27,574 nucleotides of DNA from CALHVX01 sp038757945 (GTDB lineage: Bacteria; Pseudomonadota; Gammaproteobacteria; Pseudomonadales; Azotimanducaceae), in the NCBI GenBank assembly GCA_038757945.1, contig JBCDGJ010000060.1:1-27574 (forward strand). The letters are read 5' to 3'. This document shows positions 8,321-16,347 of this stretch, piece after piece; position 1 is the first letter of the stretch, and each line of letters begins with the position of its first letter. The position numbers and the translations under genes are program-made. The notes below the pieces were generated by a model that saw nothing but the letters and a program-made list of their open reading frames with translations, had not been told where the DNA came from and did not search any database.

Positions 8321-8326
8321 TCGACA

Positions 8327-9376
8327 ATGCGCGCCCAGACCAACCGCGACCCGACAGCAGACGACAACGTGCGACAGGACCCAGCCTTCGAGGAAGCAGT
8401 CAGAAAAAAGATTGCGAACAAAACCAAACCCCCAGGTTCGCTCGGTAAGATCGAGGCGCTTGCGCTGCAGCTGGCGCTGATTCAGGAGACGTTGAATCCG
8501 CGGGCGGAGAGTTGCCAGCTGCTCCTCTTCGCCGCTGATCATGGCATTGCGGAATCCGGGGTCTCGGCCTTTCCACAGAGCGTGACACGCCAGATGGTGG
8601 AGAACTTCCTGGACGGAGGCGCAGCCGCGTGCGTGTTTGCCCGCACCGTTGGCGTACAGATTCAGGTGGTCGATGCAGGCGTACTGGGACCACCGATCGA
8701 GCACACCGCGCTGCACGGCTGTCGGCTTGGAAACGGCACTGCAAACGCGTTGACGCAGGCCGCGATGACCCGAGAACAACTCGATCGAGGCCTTGTCGCC
8801 GGTCGGCAGCTCGGGCGGGAAGCGGGCGGCGAAGCCCTCTGCCTGGGAGAGATGGGGATCGGCAACACGTCCGCCGCAAGCCTGATGCTGGCGAAGCTCA
8901 TGGGTTCAGGCGTAGCGCCCCTCGCTGGGCGCGGAACCGGCCTCGACGACGCCAGCTTTGAACAGAAGCTCGGCCTGCTGCGGCAGGCGGCAGAACGAAC
9001 GGCGCCACAGCTGCCCGCTGAGGAAACGCTGTTGCAGTACGGCGGCTTCGAGATTGTCATGATGGCCGGGGCCATGATCGGCGCCGCCAGCGCCGGGAAA
9101 GCGGTACTCGTTGACGGCTTCATCGCCACCGCCGCAGCCGCCGCCGCCTGCCAGCTTGAGCCAGCCGTACGACCAAACCTGATCTTTGCGCATCGCTCCG
9201 CTGAAGCCGGCCATCGGCTGGCGCTGGAGTTTCTCGGTGCCCAACCGCTGCTCGATCTCGAGATGCGCCTTGGTGAGGGCACCGGGGCATTGCTCGCCTG
9301 GCCGCTGGTTCGGGCCGCCGCCGCAATGCTCTCAGACATGGCGTCTTTCGATAGCGCCGGCGTGAGCCAAAGCTGA
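8327..9376 (+). CDS. cobT: Nicotinate-nucleotide--dimethylbenzimidazole phosphoribosyltransferase
   Basis: CobT converts the lower-ligand base (normally 5,6-dimethylbenzimidazole) and nicotinate mononucleotide to alpha-ribazole phosphate in cobalamin nucleotide-loop assembly. The protein is 349 aa, close to the usual ~350. Landmarks are KTKPPGSLGKIEALA near residue 32, LLLFAADHGIAESGVSAFP near 66, GEMGIGNTSAA near 183 and LEMRLGEGTGALLAWPLV near the C-terminus. The glutamate at residue 317 sits in the GEG motif, matching the catalytic Glu known from Salmonella CobT. It follows the MFS gene by 6 bases, and its TGA overlaps the ATG of a 41-codon ORF (TGATG) that leads into cobS. Confidence 0.96.
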   Translation: MRAQTNRDPTADDNVRQDPAFEEAVRKKIANKTKPPGSLGKIEALALQLALIQETLNPRAESCQLLLFAADHGIAESGVSAFPQSVTRQMVENFLDGGAAACVFARTVGVQIQVVDAGVLGPPIEHTALHGCRLGNGTANALTQAAMTREQLDRGLVAGRQLGREAGGEALCLGEMGIGNTSAASLMLAKLMGSGVAPLAGRGTGLDDASFEQKLGLLRQAAERTAPQLPAEETLLQYGGFEIVMMAGAMIGAASAGKAVLVDGFIATAAAAAACQLEPAVRPNLIFAHRSAEAGHRLALEFLGAQPLLDLEMRLGEGTGALLAWPLVRAAAAMLSDMASFDSAGVSQS

Positions 9377-9501
9377 TGCGCACAAAACCTCTGCGTAGCG
9401 CGGCCCGTAGCCAGCTGACCTTGCGCGTGCGGGCGGCGGCATGGGCCAACCCGATTATCGTTTCGAATAGCGCTCCGAAACGGCAGCTGCCGGGGTCGTG
9501 A
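9376..9501 (+). CDS. Small ORF (41 aa) coupling cobT to cobS, hypothetical
   Basis: A 41-codon frame (begins MRTKPLRSAARSQLTLRVR, ends APKRQLPGS) exactly fills the gap between cobT and cobS. Its ATG overlaps the cobT stop as TGATG, and its TGA overlaps the cobS start as GTGA. The rest of the cluster uses the same kinds of junction, so ribosomes could pass from cobT to cobS through it. The product would be basic (nine Arg/Lys) with no recognised domain, and may be functionally irrelevant. A 7-bp inverted repeat (CGTTTCG 9459-9465 with CGAAACG 9476-9482) near its end could hide the cobS start unless translated. Arginine-rich content is also what a random frame in GC-rich DNA gives, hence low confidence. 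Confidence 0.35.
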   Translation: MRTKPLRSAARSQLTLRVRAAAWANPIIVSNSAPKRQLPGS

Positions 9502-10271
9502 AAGGCGTCGTCGCCAACGAGCTCGCGACACTTGCGCTCGCTATTCAGTTCCTCACCCGTATTCCGATCCCCGTCGGCGACGCATACACGCCAGCCAGAC
9601 TGACCAATGCCGCCCGGTACTACCCGCTGGTGGGCGTGCTGGTAGGCAGCGTTACGGCGCTCGTATACCTGCTGGCGGCCCTGGCACTGCCCCACTCCGT
9701 CAGCATACTGCTTGCCGTGGCGACCGGCCTGCTGACAACCGGGGCGTTCCACGAAGATGGTCTGGCAGATACCTTTGATGGGCTCGGGGCAGCGACGCCG
9801 GAACAGGCTCTGGACATCATGCGCGACAGCCGCGTCGGGACCTATGGTGCCCTTGCCCTGGTCATGGCGCTCGCCATCAAGGTCACCATCCTGATCGAGC
9901 TGGCACCGTCGCTGATCGTTGTTACGCTCATCGCTGCACACGGCCTGTCGCGACTGTCCGCTGTCCTGGTTATCGCAAGCAGCGTCTACGTCCGCGAGAA
10001 CGGGACCGGAAAACCAACCGCCGCCGGCATCGCTCCGGTCAGCCTGATTGTTGCCTCCATCACGGGGGTAGTGTTGGCCGCCTGGGTTGCCTGGCACCTA
10101 GGGTTCAGCGCAGCCGCATCGATGCTGATCTTTGCCGCGGCCGGTCATGGCTGGATGAGGTCTTTGTTCGAACGCCGCCTCGGCGGGTATACCGGCGATA
10201 CGCTCGGTGCGGTGCAGCAGACGAGCGAGCTCGGTGCATACCTTGGAATCCTGCTGTGGCACTCATCCTGA
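9498..10271 (+). CDS. cobS: Adenosylcobinamide-GDP ribazoletransferase (cobalamin synthase)
   Basis: CobS is the inner-membrane enzyme that joins adenosylcobinamide-GDP to alpha-ribazole (phosphate), the step that closes the nucleotide loop. The 257-residue protein has several hydrophobic helices and the metal-binding signature FHEDGLADTFDGLG near residue 88, followed by MRDSRVGTYGALALV near 112. ATLALAIQFLTRIPIP at the N-terminus is also typical. The start is GTG 9498; an in-frame TAG at 9468 excludes an earlier start. Its last 16 bases overlap cobC. Normal length, no defect seen. Confidence 0.94.
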   Translation: MKGVVANELATLALAIQFLTRIPIPVGDAYTPARLTNAARYYPLVGVLVGSVTALVYLLAALALPHSVSILLAVATGLLTTGAFHEDGLADTFDGLGAATPEQALDIMRDSRVGTYGALALVMALAIKVTILIELAPSLIVVTLIAAHGLSRLSAVLVIASSVYVRENGTGKPTAAGIAPVSLIVASITGVVLAAWVAWHLGFSAAASMLIFAAAGHGWMRSLFERRLGGYTGDTLGAVQQTSELGAYLGILLWHSS

Positions 10272-10801
10272 TGCGCCACACCAGGCCGGTCCTGGATTCA
10301 ACAATCTGCTACGGAAGGCTCGACATCCCACTGGCTGACACCTTTGAGTCGGAGCTCCAGGACGCGCTGTCCACTTTGCCCCCCTTCGATCAGATCGTGA
10401 GTAGCCCGCTGCAGCGCGCGAAACTGCTTGCCGAACGGATCGCCGACTCGCGGAACGTGCGCCTGCACCTCGACGAGCGGATCGCCGAGATGGACTTCGG
10501 CGCCTGGGAAGGCGTTGCCTGGTCGCAGATCCCACGCCAGGAGCTCGATGCCTGGGCAGCGGACTTCCTGGATGCGAACATCCACGGCGGTGAGAGCGTC
10601 CGAATGTTCCACCGCCGGTGCAGCGCAGCCGCCAGGGAGTACGCCCGGGCCGCCGGCGATACGCTGGTCGTCTGCCACGCCGGGGTCGTGCGAGCCGTTT
10701 TCGCAAACGGCAATCGCGCGGAGGACTTTTCCAAATCGATCGACTACGGGCATTGGCTGTACTGGTCAGAGTCCGACAAGAAGAGCAGGAACCGTAGATG
10801 A
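10256..10801 (+). CDS. cobC: Alpha-ribazole phosphatase-like histidine phosphatase
   Basis: This is a 181-residue histidine phosphatase (phosphoglycerate-mutase-like branch) inferred to dephosphorylate alpha-ribazole phosphate or adenosylcobalamin phosphate. The N-terminal LILMRHTRP holds the phospho-accepting His8 (RHxxP variant), IVSSPLQRAKLLAERI carries the second conserved Arg region, EMDFGAWEG gives the acid loop, and LVVCHAGVVRAVF supplies the second catalytic His. CYGRLDIPL after the first motif is typical of CobC proteins. The start is GTG 10256, inside the end of cobS (16-base overlap), and the end overlaps cobO by ATGA. Position in the operon supports CobC over a general phosphatase. 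Confidence 0.88.
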   Translation: MALILMRHTRPVLDSTICYGRLDIPLADTFESELQDALSTLPPFDQIVSSPLQRAKLLAERIADSRNVRLHLDERIAEMDFGAWEGVAWSQIPRQELDAWAADFLDANIHGGESVRMFHRRCSAAAREYARAAGDTLVVCHAGVVRAVFANGNRAEDFSKSIDYGHWLYWSESDKKSRNRR

Positions 10802-11400
10802 ATGAGGCAGAACGCCACAAAGCGGCGATGAAAGAGGTGCAGAGCAAACAACGCGAACGACGGCGTGAGCTCCGTGACCCGGAACGGGGCCTCGTGCTGA
10901 TTCACACCGGCAACGGCAAGGGCAAGTCCAGCTCGGCTTTCGGCGTCATTGTCCGTGCGCTTGGCTGGGGCCAGCGCGTCGGCGTGGTGCAGTTCATCAA
11001 GGGCAAATGGCGAACTGGAGAACGGGAGTTCTTCAGCACGCTGGACGGCGCCATCGACTGGTTCACCATGGGGGATGGATTTACCTGGGACACACAGGAT
11101 AAAGATGCGGACACCCGAGCGGCGCAGGCGGCATTCGCGCGCGCGGCCACTATGCTGGCCAGCGGCGACTACGATCTGGTGGTTCTCGACGAGATCAACA
11201 TCGCCCTGCGCTACGGCTACCTCTCCGCCGAAGAAGTCGAGCAGGGGCTGGAGCAACGAGCACAGAAGACCGGTGTGATCTTAACAGGCCGCGATGCACC
11301 GCAGCGGCTGTGTGCATACGCGGACCTGGTCACTGAGATGCGCGAGGTAAAGCACCCCTACAAGGACGGGATCCGCGCGCAGCGCGGCATCGATTTCTGA
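10798..11400 (+). CDS. cobO: Cob(I)alamin/corrinoid adenosyltransferase (CobA/CobO/BtuR type)
   Basis: This enzyme transfers the 5'-deoxyadenosyl group from ATP to reduced corrinoids in the cytoplasm, acting on both synthesised and salvaged substrates. The 200-residue protein has an Arg/Lys-rich N-terminal helix, then the variant P-loop GNGKGKSS at residues 38-45. It also has VGVVQFIKGKW near 62, the Walker-B-like DLVVLDEINIALRYGYL near 126 and ILTGRDAPQRL near 160. All are typical of the CobA/BtuR family. ATG 10798 overlaps the cobC stop (ATGA). It is the last gene of the first block; the cobalamin riboswitch for btuB starts about 100 bases later. Confidence 0.96.
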   Translation: MNEAERHKAAMKEVQSKQRERRRELRDPERGLVLIHTGNGKGKSSSAFGVIVRALGWGQRVGVVQFIKGKWRTGEREFFSTLDGAIDWFTMGDGFTWDTQDKDADTRAAQAAFARAATMLASGDYDLVVLDEINIALRYGYLSAEEVEQGLEQRAQKTGVILTGRDAPQRLCAYADLVTEMREVKHPYKDGIRAQRGIDF

Positions 11401-11468
11401 ATCCTGGTCTCGACAACCCGGCTCCACCTGGCATCGCCTTGCAAAGCACCGTCCTCAGCAAGCACGAT

Positions 11469-11498
11469 TTGACAACCCGAAAGGCCGTGGTCACCCTA
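11469..11498 (+). promoter_or_regulatory. Possible promoter for the btuB leader
   Basis: A perfect -35 TTGACA (11469-11474) lies 17 bases upstream of a poor -10 (CACCCT, 11492-11497). Initiation just downstream would place the transcript start at the first stem of the riboswitch. The -10 match is weak, so only the -35 is convincing. Confidence 0.35.
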
Positions 11499-11500
11499 GC

Positions 11501-11662
11501 GCGAGATGGTGCCGCATCAGCGCGGCTAAGAGGGAACACGGTGCAAATCCGTGACTGTTCCCGCAACTGTAAGCCAGGAGTGAACGGTCAAGTGCCACTG
11601 GAGCAGCGCTCCGGGAAGGCGGCCAGACACAGTGATCGGTAAGCCAGGAAACCTGCCATCGC
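11501..11662 (+). ncRNA. Cobalamin (AdoCbl) riboswitch upstream of btuB
   Basis: The conserved cobalamin-riboswitch elements appear in order: GGTGCC (11508), AAGAGGGAA (11528-11536), GGTGCAAATCCGTG, CCCGCAACTGTAAGC, GCCACTGG, CGGGAAGGC and the B12 box AAGCCAGGAAACCTGCC (11641-11657). A closing stem pairs GATGG (11505-11509) with CCATC (11656-11660). The btuB start is about 185 bases downstream and no terminator with a T run follows, so control is more likely translational or Rho-dependent. Cobalamin binding should repress btuB and the genes behind it. Confidence 0.95.
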
Positions 11663-11846
11663 GTCGTTCGTCCGGAGACCGGGAAAGTCTTGGCGGGCAG
11701 CGAAAGTACAGCGTTCCACGCAGCACCTAGCTCAGCAACGACATAAACCCATGGTCAGTCGCCCCGTGATCCCTATCGCGTTGACTGATGCTGTTGTTGT
11801 TTCTGAGCACCCGGCTATGGGCGACGGGGTGCAAGTGGAGAGCTTT

Positions 11847-13703
11847 ATGCGCTATTCATCAGCAGCCACGAGCTGGCTGTTACTGACGCACGTACTATCC
11901 GTGGCCCCTGCTTTCGCAGTCGACGAAGCGGCGACGGACGTTGCCGGGATCGAATCTATCGTCGTTACCGCAACCCGCCTCGGTCAGAGCGTGACGGAAA
12001 CCGGGTCGAGCATCACCGTCTTGACAAGCAAAGAACTCGAGCGCTTCGGTCAGATCTATGCCCTGGACGCGATCGCCAACGTGCCGGGCGTCACAATCAA
12101 CCAGAATGGCACCTTCGGCGGTGCCGCGACCGTTCGAATCCGCGGCGCCAGCAGTGAGCAGACCGTCGTGTTGATCGACGGAATTCCGGTAAACGACCCT
12201 ACCTCGCCTGGCGGCGGCTTCAACTTTGCGCGGCTCGATACGGCAAACATCGAACGGATCGAAGTCCTGCGAGGACCTCAATCGACGCTCTGGGGAACTG
12301 ACGCCATCGGCGGCGTAGTCTCGGTCACGACAAAAGCACCGGCCGAGCGGCTGAGCGGTGACGTTTTCGCCGAATATGGCGCCTTCGACACCTTCCGCGG
12401 CGGTGCATCAGTTTCTAACAGCAGCGAACTGGGCGACTTTCGCGTAGCGGCGGTAACCGTGACCAGCGACGGCATCTCCAAAGCGGACGAAGAGAACGGC
12501 AATACTGAGGAGGACAGCTTTGAGTCACAAACGCTGTCCGCCAAAGGGGGACTGAACCTCCCAGGCGGTGCACGGCTCAGCGTGGACGCACTCTGGACCG
12601 ATGCGGAAACAGAATTCGACAGCTTTTTCTTCGGTGCAGAGGGCAGTGTTGCCGATGGCGACGAGGTCAGCGAAACCGAGGAGCTTGCTGCCAACGTGGC
12701 GCTCGCGCTCCCGCTTCTGCAAGGAAAGTTGGAAAACCTGCTGCTGGTTGGCTACTCCGACATCCAGCGGGATAACTTCTCTGATGGGCTACCCAGTTTT
12801 GGCGCCGAAGGTGAGCGGCTGTTGTATCGCTATCAGGGAACGCTGACAGCAAACGAACATCACCGAGTAGCCTTCGGCGTTGAACGTGAAGAGACCACGG
12901 CCAATGACGACGAGACCTCGATCGATGGCCTGTTCGCGCTGTACGAAGCCTCGCCCACCGAAGCATTAACGCTCACCCTTGGCTTGAGAAATGACGACCA
13001 CGAACGATTCGGATCAGAATTGACGGGCCGCGTCGCAGGGTCGTGGCGTCTGAGCGATCGCCTTTCCGTCCGTGCCAGCTGGGGCGAAGGCTTCAAGGCA
13101 CCAACAATTTTCCAAACCACCTTCTTCTGCTGCGGAGCGACAGCGCCAAACGCTGACCTCGAACCCGAGACCTCTGAGGCTTTCGATGTCGGTGTGGACT
13201 GGACCTCTCTGGACAACCGGGTGCAGCTCAGCGCTACCGTGTTTCAACAGGATACTGAGAACCTGATTGACTTCGACTTCGCCATCGGCGGGTATCTGAA
13301 CATCGCCGAAGTCGAGTCCACTGGCATCGAACTTGCGGGCGCTGTCGCGCTGAGCGATGCGCTCAGCCTATCGCTCGACTACGCGTTCATTGACGCTGAA
13401 GATGGAGCGGGCAACCAGCTGGTGCGGCTCCCCGAGCAAACCGGGGACCTTAGTCTTACCTACGAGGCAACCGATCGGTTTTCTGCCGCAGTGCTCGTGC
13501 GCTACAACGGCAGCGAAGAAAACACCAATGGCACCACCCTGGACAGCTGGGTCCGCGTTGATCTGACCGGCCGCTTCGCCGTGACCGATGGCGTCGAGGT
13601 TTATGGGCGCATCGAAAATCTGTTCGATGAGGAGTACCAGCAGATTCTCGGCTATGGCACTCCTGGGATTGCCGGGACCCATGGCATCCGAGCGCGCTTC
13701 TAG
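11847..13703 (+). CDS. btuB: TonB-dependent cobalamin receptor (BtuB-type)
   Basis: This outer-membrane 22-strand barrel is inferred to import corrinoids using TonB energy. From ATG 11847 it is 618 aa, close to E. coli BtuB (614). A signal peptide covers residues 1-24 (SWLLLTHVLSVAPAFA). A TonB-box-like ESIVVTATR follows near residue 36. The plug domain has ALDAIANVPGVTI, TVRIRGASSEQTVVLIDGIP and IERIEVLRGPQSTLWGTDAIGGVV. The barrel ends in an aromatic residue (GIRARF), as needed for outer-membrane assembly. GGAG at 11837-11840 is well spaced for this ATG, so the open frame back to 11751 is not used. Position directly behind a cobalamin riboswitch and before btuFCD supports the substrate. Confidence 0.93.
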   Translation: MRYSSAATSWLLLTHVLSVAPAFAVDEAATDVAGIESIVVTATRLGQSVTETGSSITVLTSKELERFGQIYALDAIANVPGVTINQNGTFGGAATVRIRGASSEQTVVLIDGIPVNDPTSPGGGFNFARLDTANIERIEVLRGPQSTLWGTDAIGGVVSVTTKAPAERLSGDVFAEYGAFDTFRGGASVSNSSELGDFRVAAVTVTSDGISKADEENGNTEEDSFESQTLSAKGGLNLPGGARLSVDALWTDAETEFDSFFFGAEGSVADGDEVSETEELAANVALALPLLQGKLENLLLVGYSDIQRDNFSDGLPSFGAEGERLLYRYQGTLTANEHHRVAFGVEREETTANDDETSIDGLFALYEASPTEALTLTLGLRNDDHERFGSELTGRVAGSWRLSDRLSVRASWGEGFKAPTIFQTTFFCCGATAPNADLEPETSEAFDVGVDWTSLDNRVQLSATVFQQDTENLIDFDFAIGGYLNIAEVESTGIELAGAVALSDALSLSLDYAFIDAEDGAGNQLVRLPEQTGDLSLTYEATDRFSAAVLVRYNGSEENTNGTTLDSWVRVDLTGRFAVTDGVEVYGRIENLFDEEYQQILGYGTPGIAGTHGIRARF

Positions 13704-13740
13704 CTGAAACGCAATGGGCCCGGAGAAATCGACTACGACC

Positions 13741-14610
13741 ATGCAAACCCGAGCCCTGTTGCCGCTGCTGCTGGCGCTCCTGGTCGGCTGTGGCGGCGCG
13801 GTCCCACCGCAGCTGGATACTTCACGCTCGAAGCCGGCGCGCGTCGTCAGCCTCGATCTGTGCGCCGATCAGTACGTGCTGAAACTGGTCGACCGGGAGC
13901 GCATCCTGGCCGTTTCGCCGCGCGCAACGGCCGACTTCTCGTTCATGCGAGACGAAGCTGAGGGTCTCCCCACGGTACGCGCGGTTGCCGAAGATGTTCT
14001 GGTGCTGAAACCGGATCTGGTAGTACGCGCCTATGGCGGCGGGCCTGGCGCCGCTGACTTCTTCAAAGGGGCCGGTATTCCGGTTGTGACCGTTGGCTGG
14101 GCATCGGATATAGCGACCGTCATCGAGGTCATCCGATCGGTTGCAGCAGGCCTCAGCGAGCCCGAACGCGGCCGTCAGCTGATCGCTGAAATGAAACAAC
14201 GCCTTGAGGCCATCCCCGCCGCTGCCGGCAAGCGATCGGCCCTGTACATGACGCCATCCGGCGTCACTACGGGCCCCGGATCGCTGGTACATGAGATCAT
14301 GGTCGCAGCGGGCTTAAGCAACTTCCAACTGCAATCCGGTTGGAACCCGCTGCCGCTGGAACGACTCGCTTACGAAACCCCAGAACTCATCGCCGCTGCG
14401 TTCTTCGATTCACGAACCAGTCATCCTGATGGCTGGACGCCTATGCGTCACCCGGTCGCGCGCGAAGCGCTCGAGGGACACTCGACCGTTCCAATCAAGG
14501 GCGCCTGGACCTCGTGCGCAGGATGGTATCTGATGAATGCTGTCGAGGCGCTTGCAGCGGCAAGAACACAGGAAACAGACGACGGATCAGCAGCGAGACC
14601 CGAGCAGTGA
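13741..14610 (+). CDS. btuF: Cobalamin ABC transporter substrate-binding lipoprotein (BtuF-like)
   Basis: This periplasmic binding protein hands corrinoids to the BtuCD permease. From ATG 13741 it is 289 aa, with a lipoprotein signal peptide and lipobox LLVGC (Cys17), so it is probably membrane-tethered, unlike soluble E. coli BtuF. The periplasmic-binding fold is shown by RVVSLDLCADQYVLKLVD near residue 35, VLKPDLVVRAYGG near 92, IPVVTVGWASDIATVIEVI near 115 and APATGW-like closing sequence KGAWTSCAGWYLMNAVEAL. An in-frame ATG at 13714 lacks a ribosome site and would bury the signal. Its stop overlaps the btuC start as GTGA. Confidence 0.87.
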   Translation: MQTRALLPLLLALLVGCGGAVPPQLDTSRSKPARVVSLDLCADQYVLKLVDRERILAVSPRATADFSFMRDEAEGLPTVRAVAEDVLVLKPDLVVRAYGGGPGAADFFKGAGIPVVTVGWASDIATVIEVIRSVAAGLSEPERGRQLIAEMKQRLEAIPAAAGKRSALYMTPSGVTTGPGSLVHEIMVAAGLSNFQLQSGWNPLPLERLAYETPELIAAAFFDSRTSHPDGWTPMRHPVAREALEGHSTVPIKGAWTSCAGWYLMNAVEALAAARTQETDDGSAARPEQ

Positions 14611-15593
14611 GTCGCGCGCTGACACCATTTCTGCTGCTGCTGGTCCTGCTTGCCGTGTTCGCTGCCTGTCTGCTCGGCTCGACACCGCTGGATCCCCCCA
14701 GGGTCGTCTCCGCATTGCTCGGTGGCGCAGACGCCGGCGATCGCATCGTTGTGTGGTCAATTCGGCTGCCCCGAGCGTTGACTGCCTTTCTCGTTGGGGC
14801 AGCGCTCGGCGCCAGTGGGGCTGCGCTACAGGGACTGTTGCGAAATCCGCTCGCAGACCCTGGGGTTCTCGGCGTTTCCGCCACCGCCTCGACAACGGCA
14901 ACCTTTGCGCTGTATTACGGAATCGCTGCGGCAAACCCCTGGATCCTGCCATCTGCAGCAATTGCAGGTGCCACCCTGGCAACCGGGCTGATTGCGCTCG
15001 CCGCGCTGCGAACGGAGTCGATCGTGACGCTCATCCTCATCGGGGTTGGCCTTGCCAGCTTCGCCGGCGCGGCAATGAGCCTGCTGATGAACCTTGCCCC
15101 AAATCCATTCTCTCTGTCTGACATGATCAACTGGCTCCTTGGCTCCGTCGCGAACCGCAGCTTCGATGATCTGCTCTTTGCGGCGCCATTCATCATCGTC
15201 GGCTTTGCCGTGCTGTTCGGTTCACGCCGGGGGCTGTCCGCCCTGACCCTGGGTGATGAGGCGGCAAGCGGGGTCGGCTTGAACCTGAGGCGCCAACGCC
15301 TGCTGGTGGTGCTCGGTTCCGGAGTGGCGACGGGCGGAGCCGTCGCACTTGCAGGTTCGATCGGGTTCGTTGGTATCGTCGCACCGCATATCACCCGCCC
15401 CTGGGTGGACCATGACCCGGCACGCTCCTTGCTCCCATCCGCCTTGCTTGCTGGCCTTATCCTGGTCGTCGCCGATATTGGTGTTCGCGTCATTCCGACC
15501 GATAACGAGCTGAAGCTGGGTGTTGTTGCAGCACTGTTTGGAGCACCTGCGTTCGTCTGGATCGCTATGCGGCGACGGACCATCGATGACTGA
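14607..15593 (+). CDS. btuC: Cobalamin ABC transporter permease (BtuC/FecCD family)
   Basis: This inner-membrane permease of the FecCD/BtuC family has 328 residues with about ten hydrophobic helices. Family marks are WSIRLPRALTAFLVGAALG near residue 50, GAALQGLLRNPLADPGVLGV near 74, and the cytoplasmic coupling region ALTLGDEAASGVGLNLRRQR near 212. GSIGFVGIVAPHITRPWV lies near 255 and NELKLGVVAALFGAPAFVWI at the C-terminus. The start is GTG 14607 (GTGA overlap with btuF); the longer frame from 14514 would only add an antisense-like hydrophilic extension. It overlaps btuD by 8 bases. Together with BtuF and BtuD it forms the cobalamin importer. Confidence 0.94.
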   Translation: MSRALTPFLLLLVLLAVFAACLLGSTPLDPPRVVSALLGGADAGDRIVVWSIRLPRALTAFLVGAALGASGAALQGLLRNPLADPGVLGVSATASTTATFALYYGIAAANPWILPSAAIAGATLATGLIALAALRTESIVTLILIGVGLASFAGAAMSLLMNLAPNPFSLSDMINWLLGSVANRSFDDLLFAAPFIIVGFAVLFGSRRGLSALTLGDEAASGVGLNLRRQRLLVVLGSGVATGGAVALAGSIGFVGIVAPHITRPWVDHDPARSLLPSALLAGLILVVADIGVRVIPTDNELKLGVVAALFGAPAFVWIAMRRRTIDD

Positions 15594-16347
15594 GCTGCGT
15601 GCGAACAGCGTCTCCGTTGTGCGTGGTGACTCGATCCTCGTGGAGCGGAGTAGCTTCACCATCGCAACCGGGGAGCTGGTTGCGCTGCTCGGTCCCAACG
15701 GGGCGGGCAAGACAACACTCCTACGCGCAGCGCTCGGGCTGATTCCCCTCAGCGCAGGCGAAGCAAACCTGGCAGGAATTGAAACCCGCAAGCTGTCCCC
15801 GGCGGCACGAGCGCGGCAGGTCAGCTATCTGCCTCAGCGCCGCCCCCTGGCGTGGCCAAGTCCGGTTCGGGACGTCGTCGCCCTCGGTCGTTACGCTCAT
15901 GGGGCGACGCTCGGGCGGCTGAGCACAGCAGATCGCAACGCCGTAATCCGGGCGCTCGAGTCCAGCAACCTGCTGCCGCTGGCAGATCGGGCAACGGACA
16001 CCCTTTCCGGCGGCGAGCTGGCCCGAGTCCATTTCGCGCGCGCCTTTGCAGCCGAAGCACCGCTACTCATCGCCGACGAACCCGTTGCTGCACTCGACCC
16101 GCGCAACCAGTTCCTGGCTATGGCGCTGGTCCGCGAGTTCGTCGATGCCGGGGGCGGAGCGCTGGTTGTGCTACACGACGTCGAGATGGCCGCCCGCTTC
16201 GCTGACCGGCTCATCTGGATGCAAGGGGGCAAGGTCGTCGCCGATGGGTCCCCTGCAGAGACACTTACCGAAGAACGGCTCGCAGCTGTGTACGGGATCA
16301 AGGCCAGGGTTGATGGCCTTTCCATCAACATCGAAGGCGCTTCATGA
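15586..16347 (+). CDS. btuD: Cobalamin ABC transporter ATP-binding protein (BtuD-like)
   Basis: This ATPase subunit powers corrinoid import through BtuC. The 253 residues include Walker A GPNGAGKTT (36-44), Q-loop VSYLPQRRP near 86, signature LSGGELARVHFARA near 142, Walker B LLIADEPVAALDP near 161 and the switch histidine in LVVLHDVEMAARFAD near 189. The length is typical for the FecE/BtuD group. ATG 15586 overlaps the btuC stop by 8 bases, and its own stop overlaps cobQ by ATGA. No defect seen. Confidence 0.95.
   Translation: MTELRANSVSVVRGDSILVERSSFTIATGELVALLGPNGAGKTTLLRAALGLIPLSAGEANLAGIETRKLSPAARARQVSYLPQRRPLAWPSPVRDVVALGRYAHGATLGRLSTADRNAVIRALESSNLLPLADRATDTLSGGELARVHFARAFAAEAPLLIADEPVAALDPRNQFLAMALVREFVDAGGGALVVLHDVEMAARFADRLIWMQGGKVVADGSPAETLTEERLAAVYGIKARVDGLSINIEGAS

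Noticed and set aside
9120..10097. Minus-strand open frame of 325 codons opposite cobT/cobS
   Set aside because: Gln/Gly/Asp-rich shadow of two well-supported plus-strand genes.
11751..11846. Upstream ATG extending btuB by 32 residues
   Set aside because: The extension would place a hydrophilic stretch before the signal peptide; the ATG at 11847 has a well-spaced GGAG.
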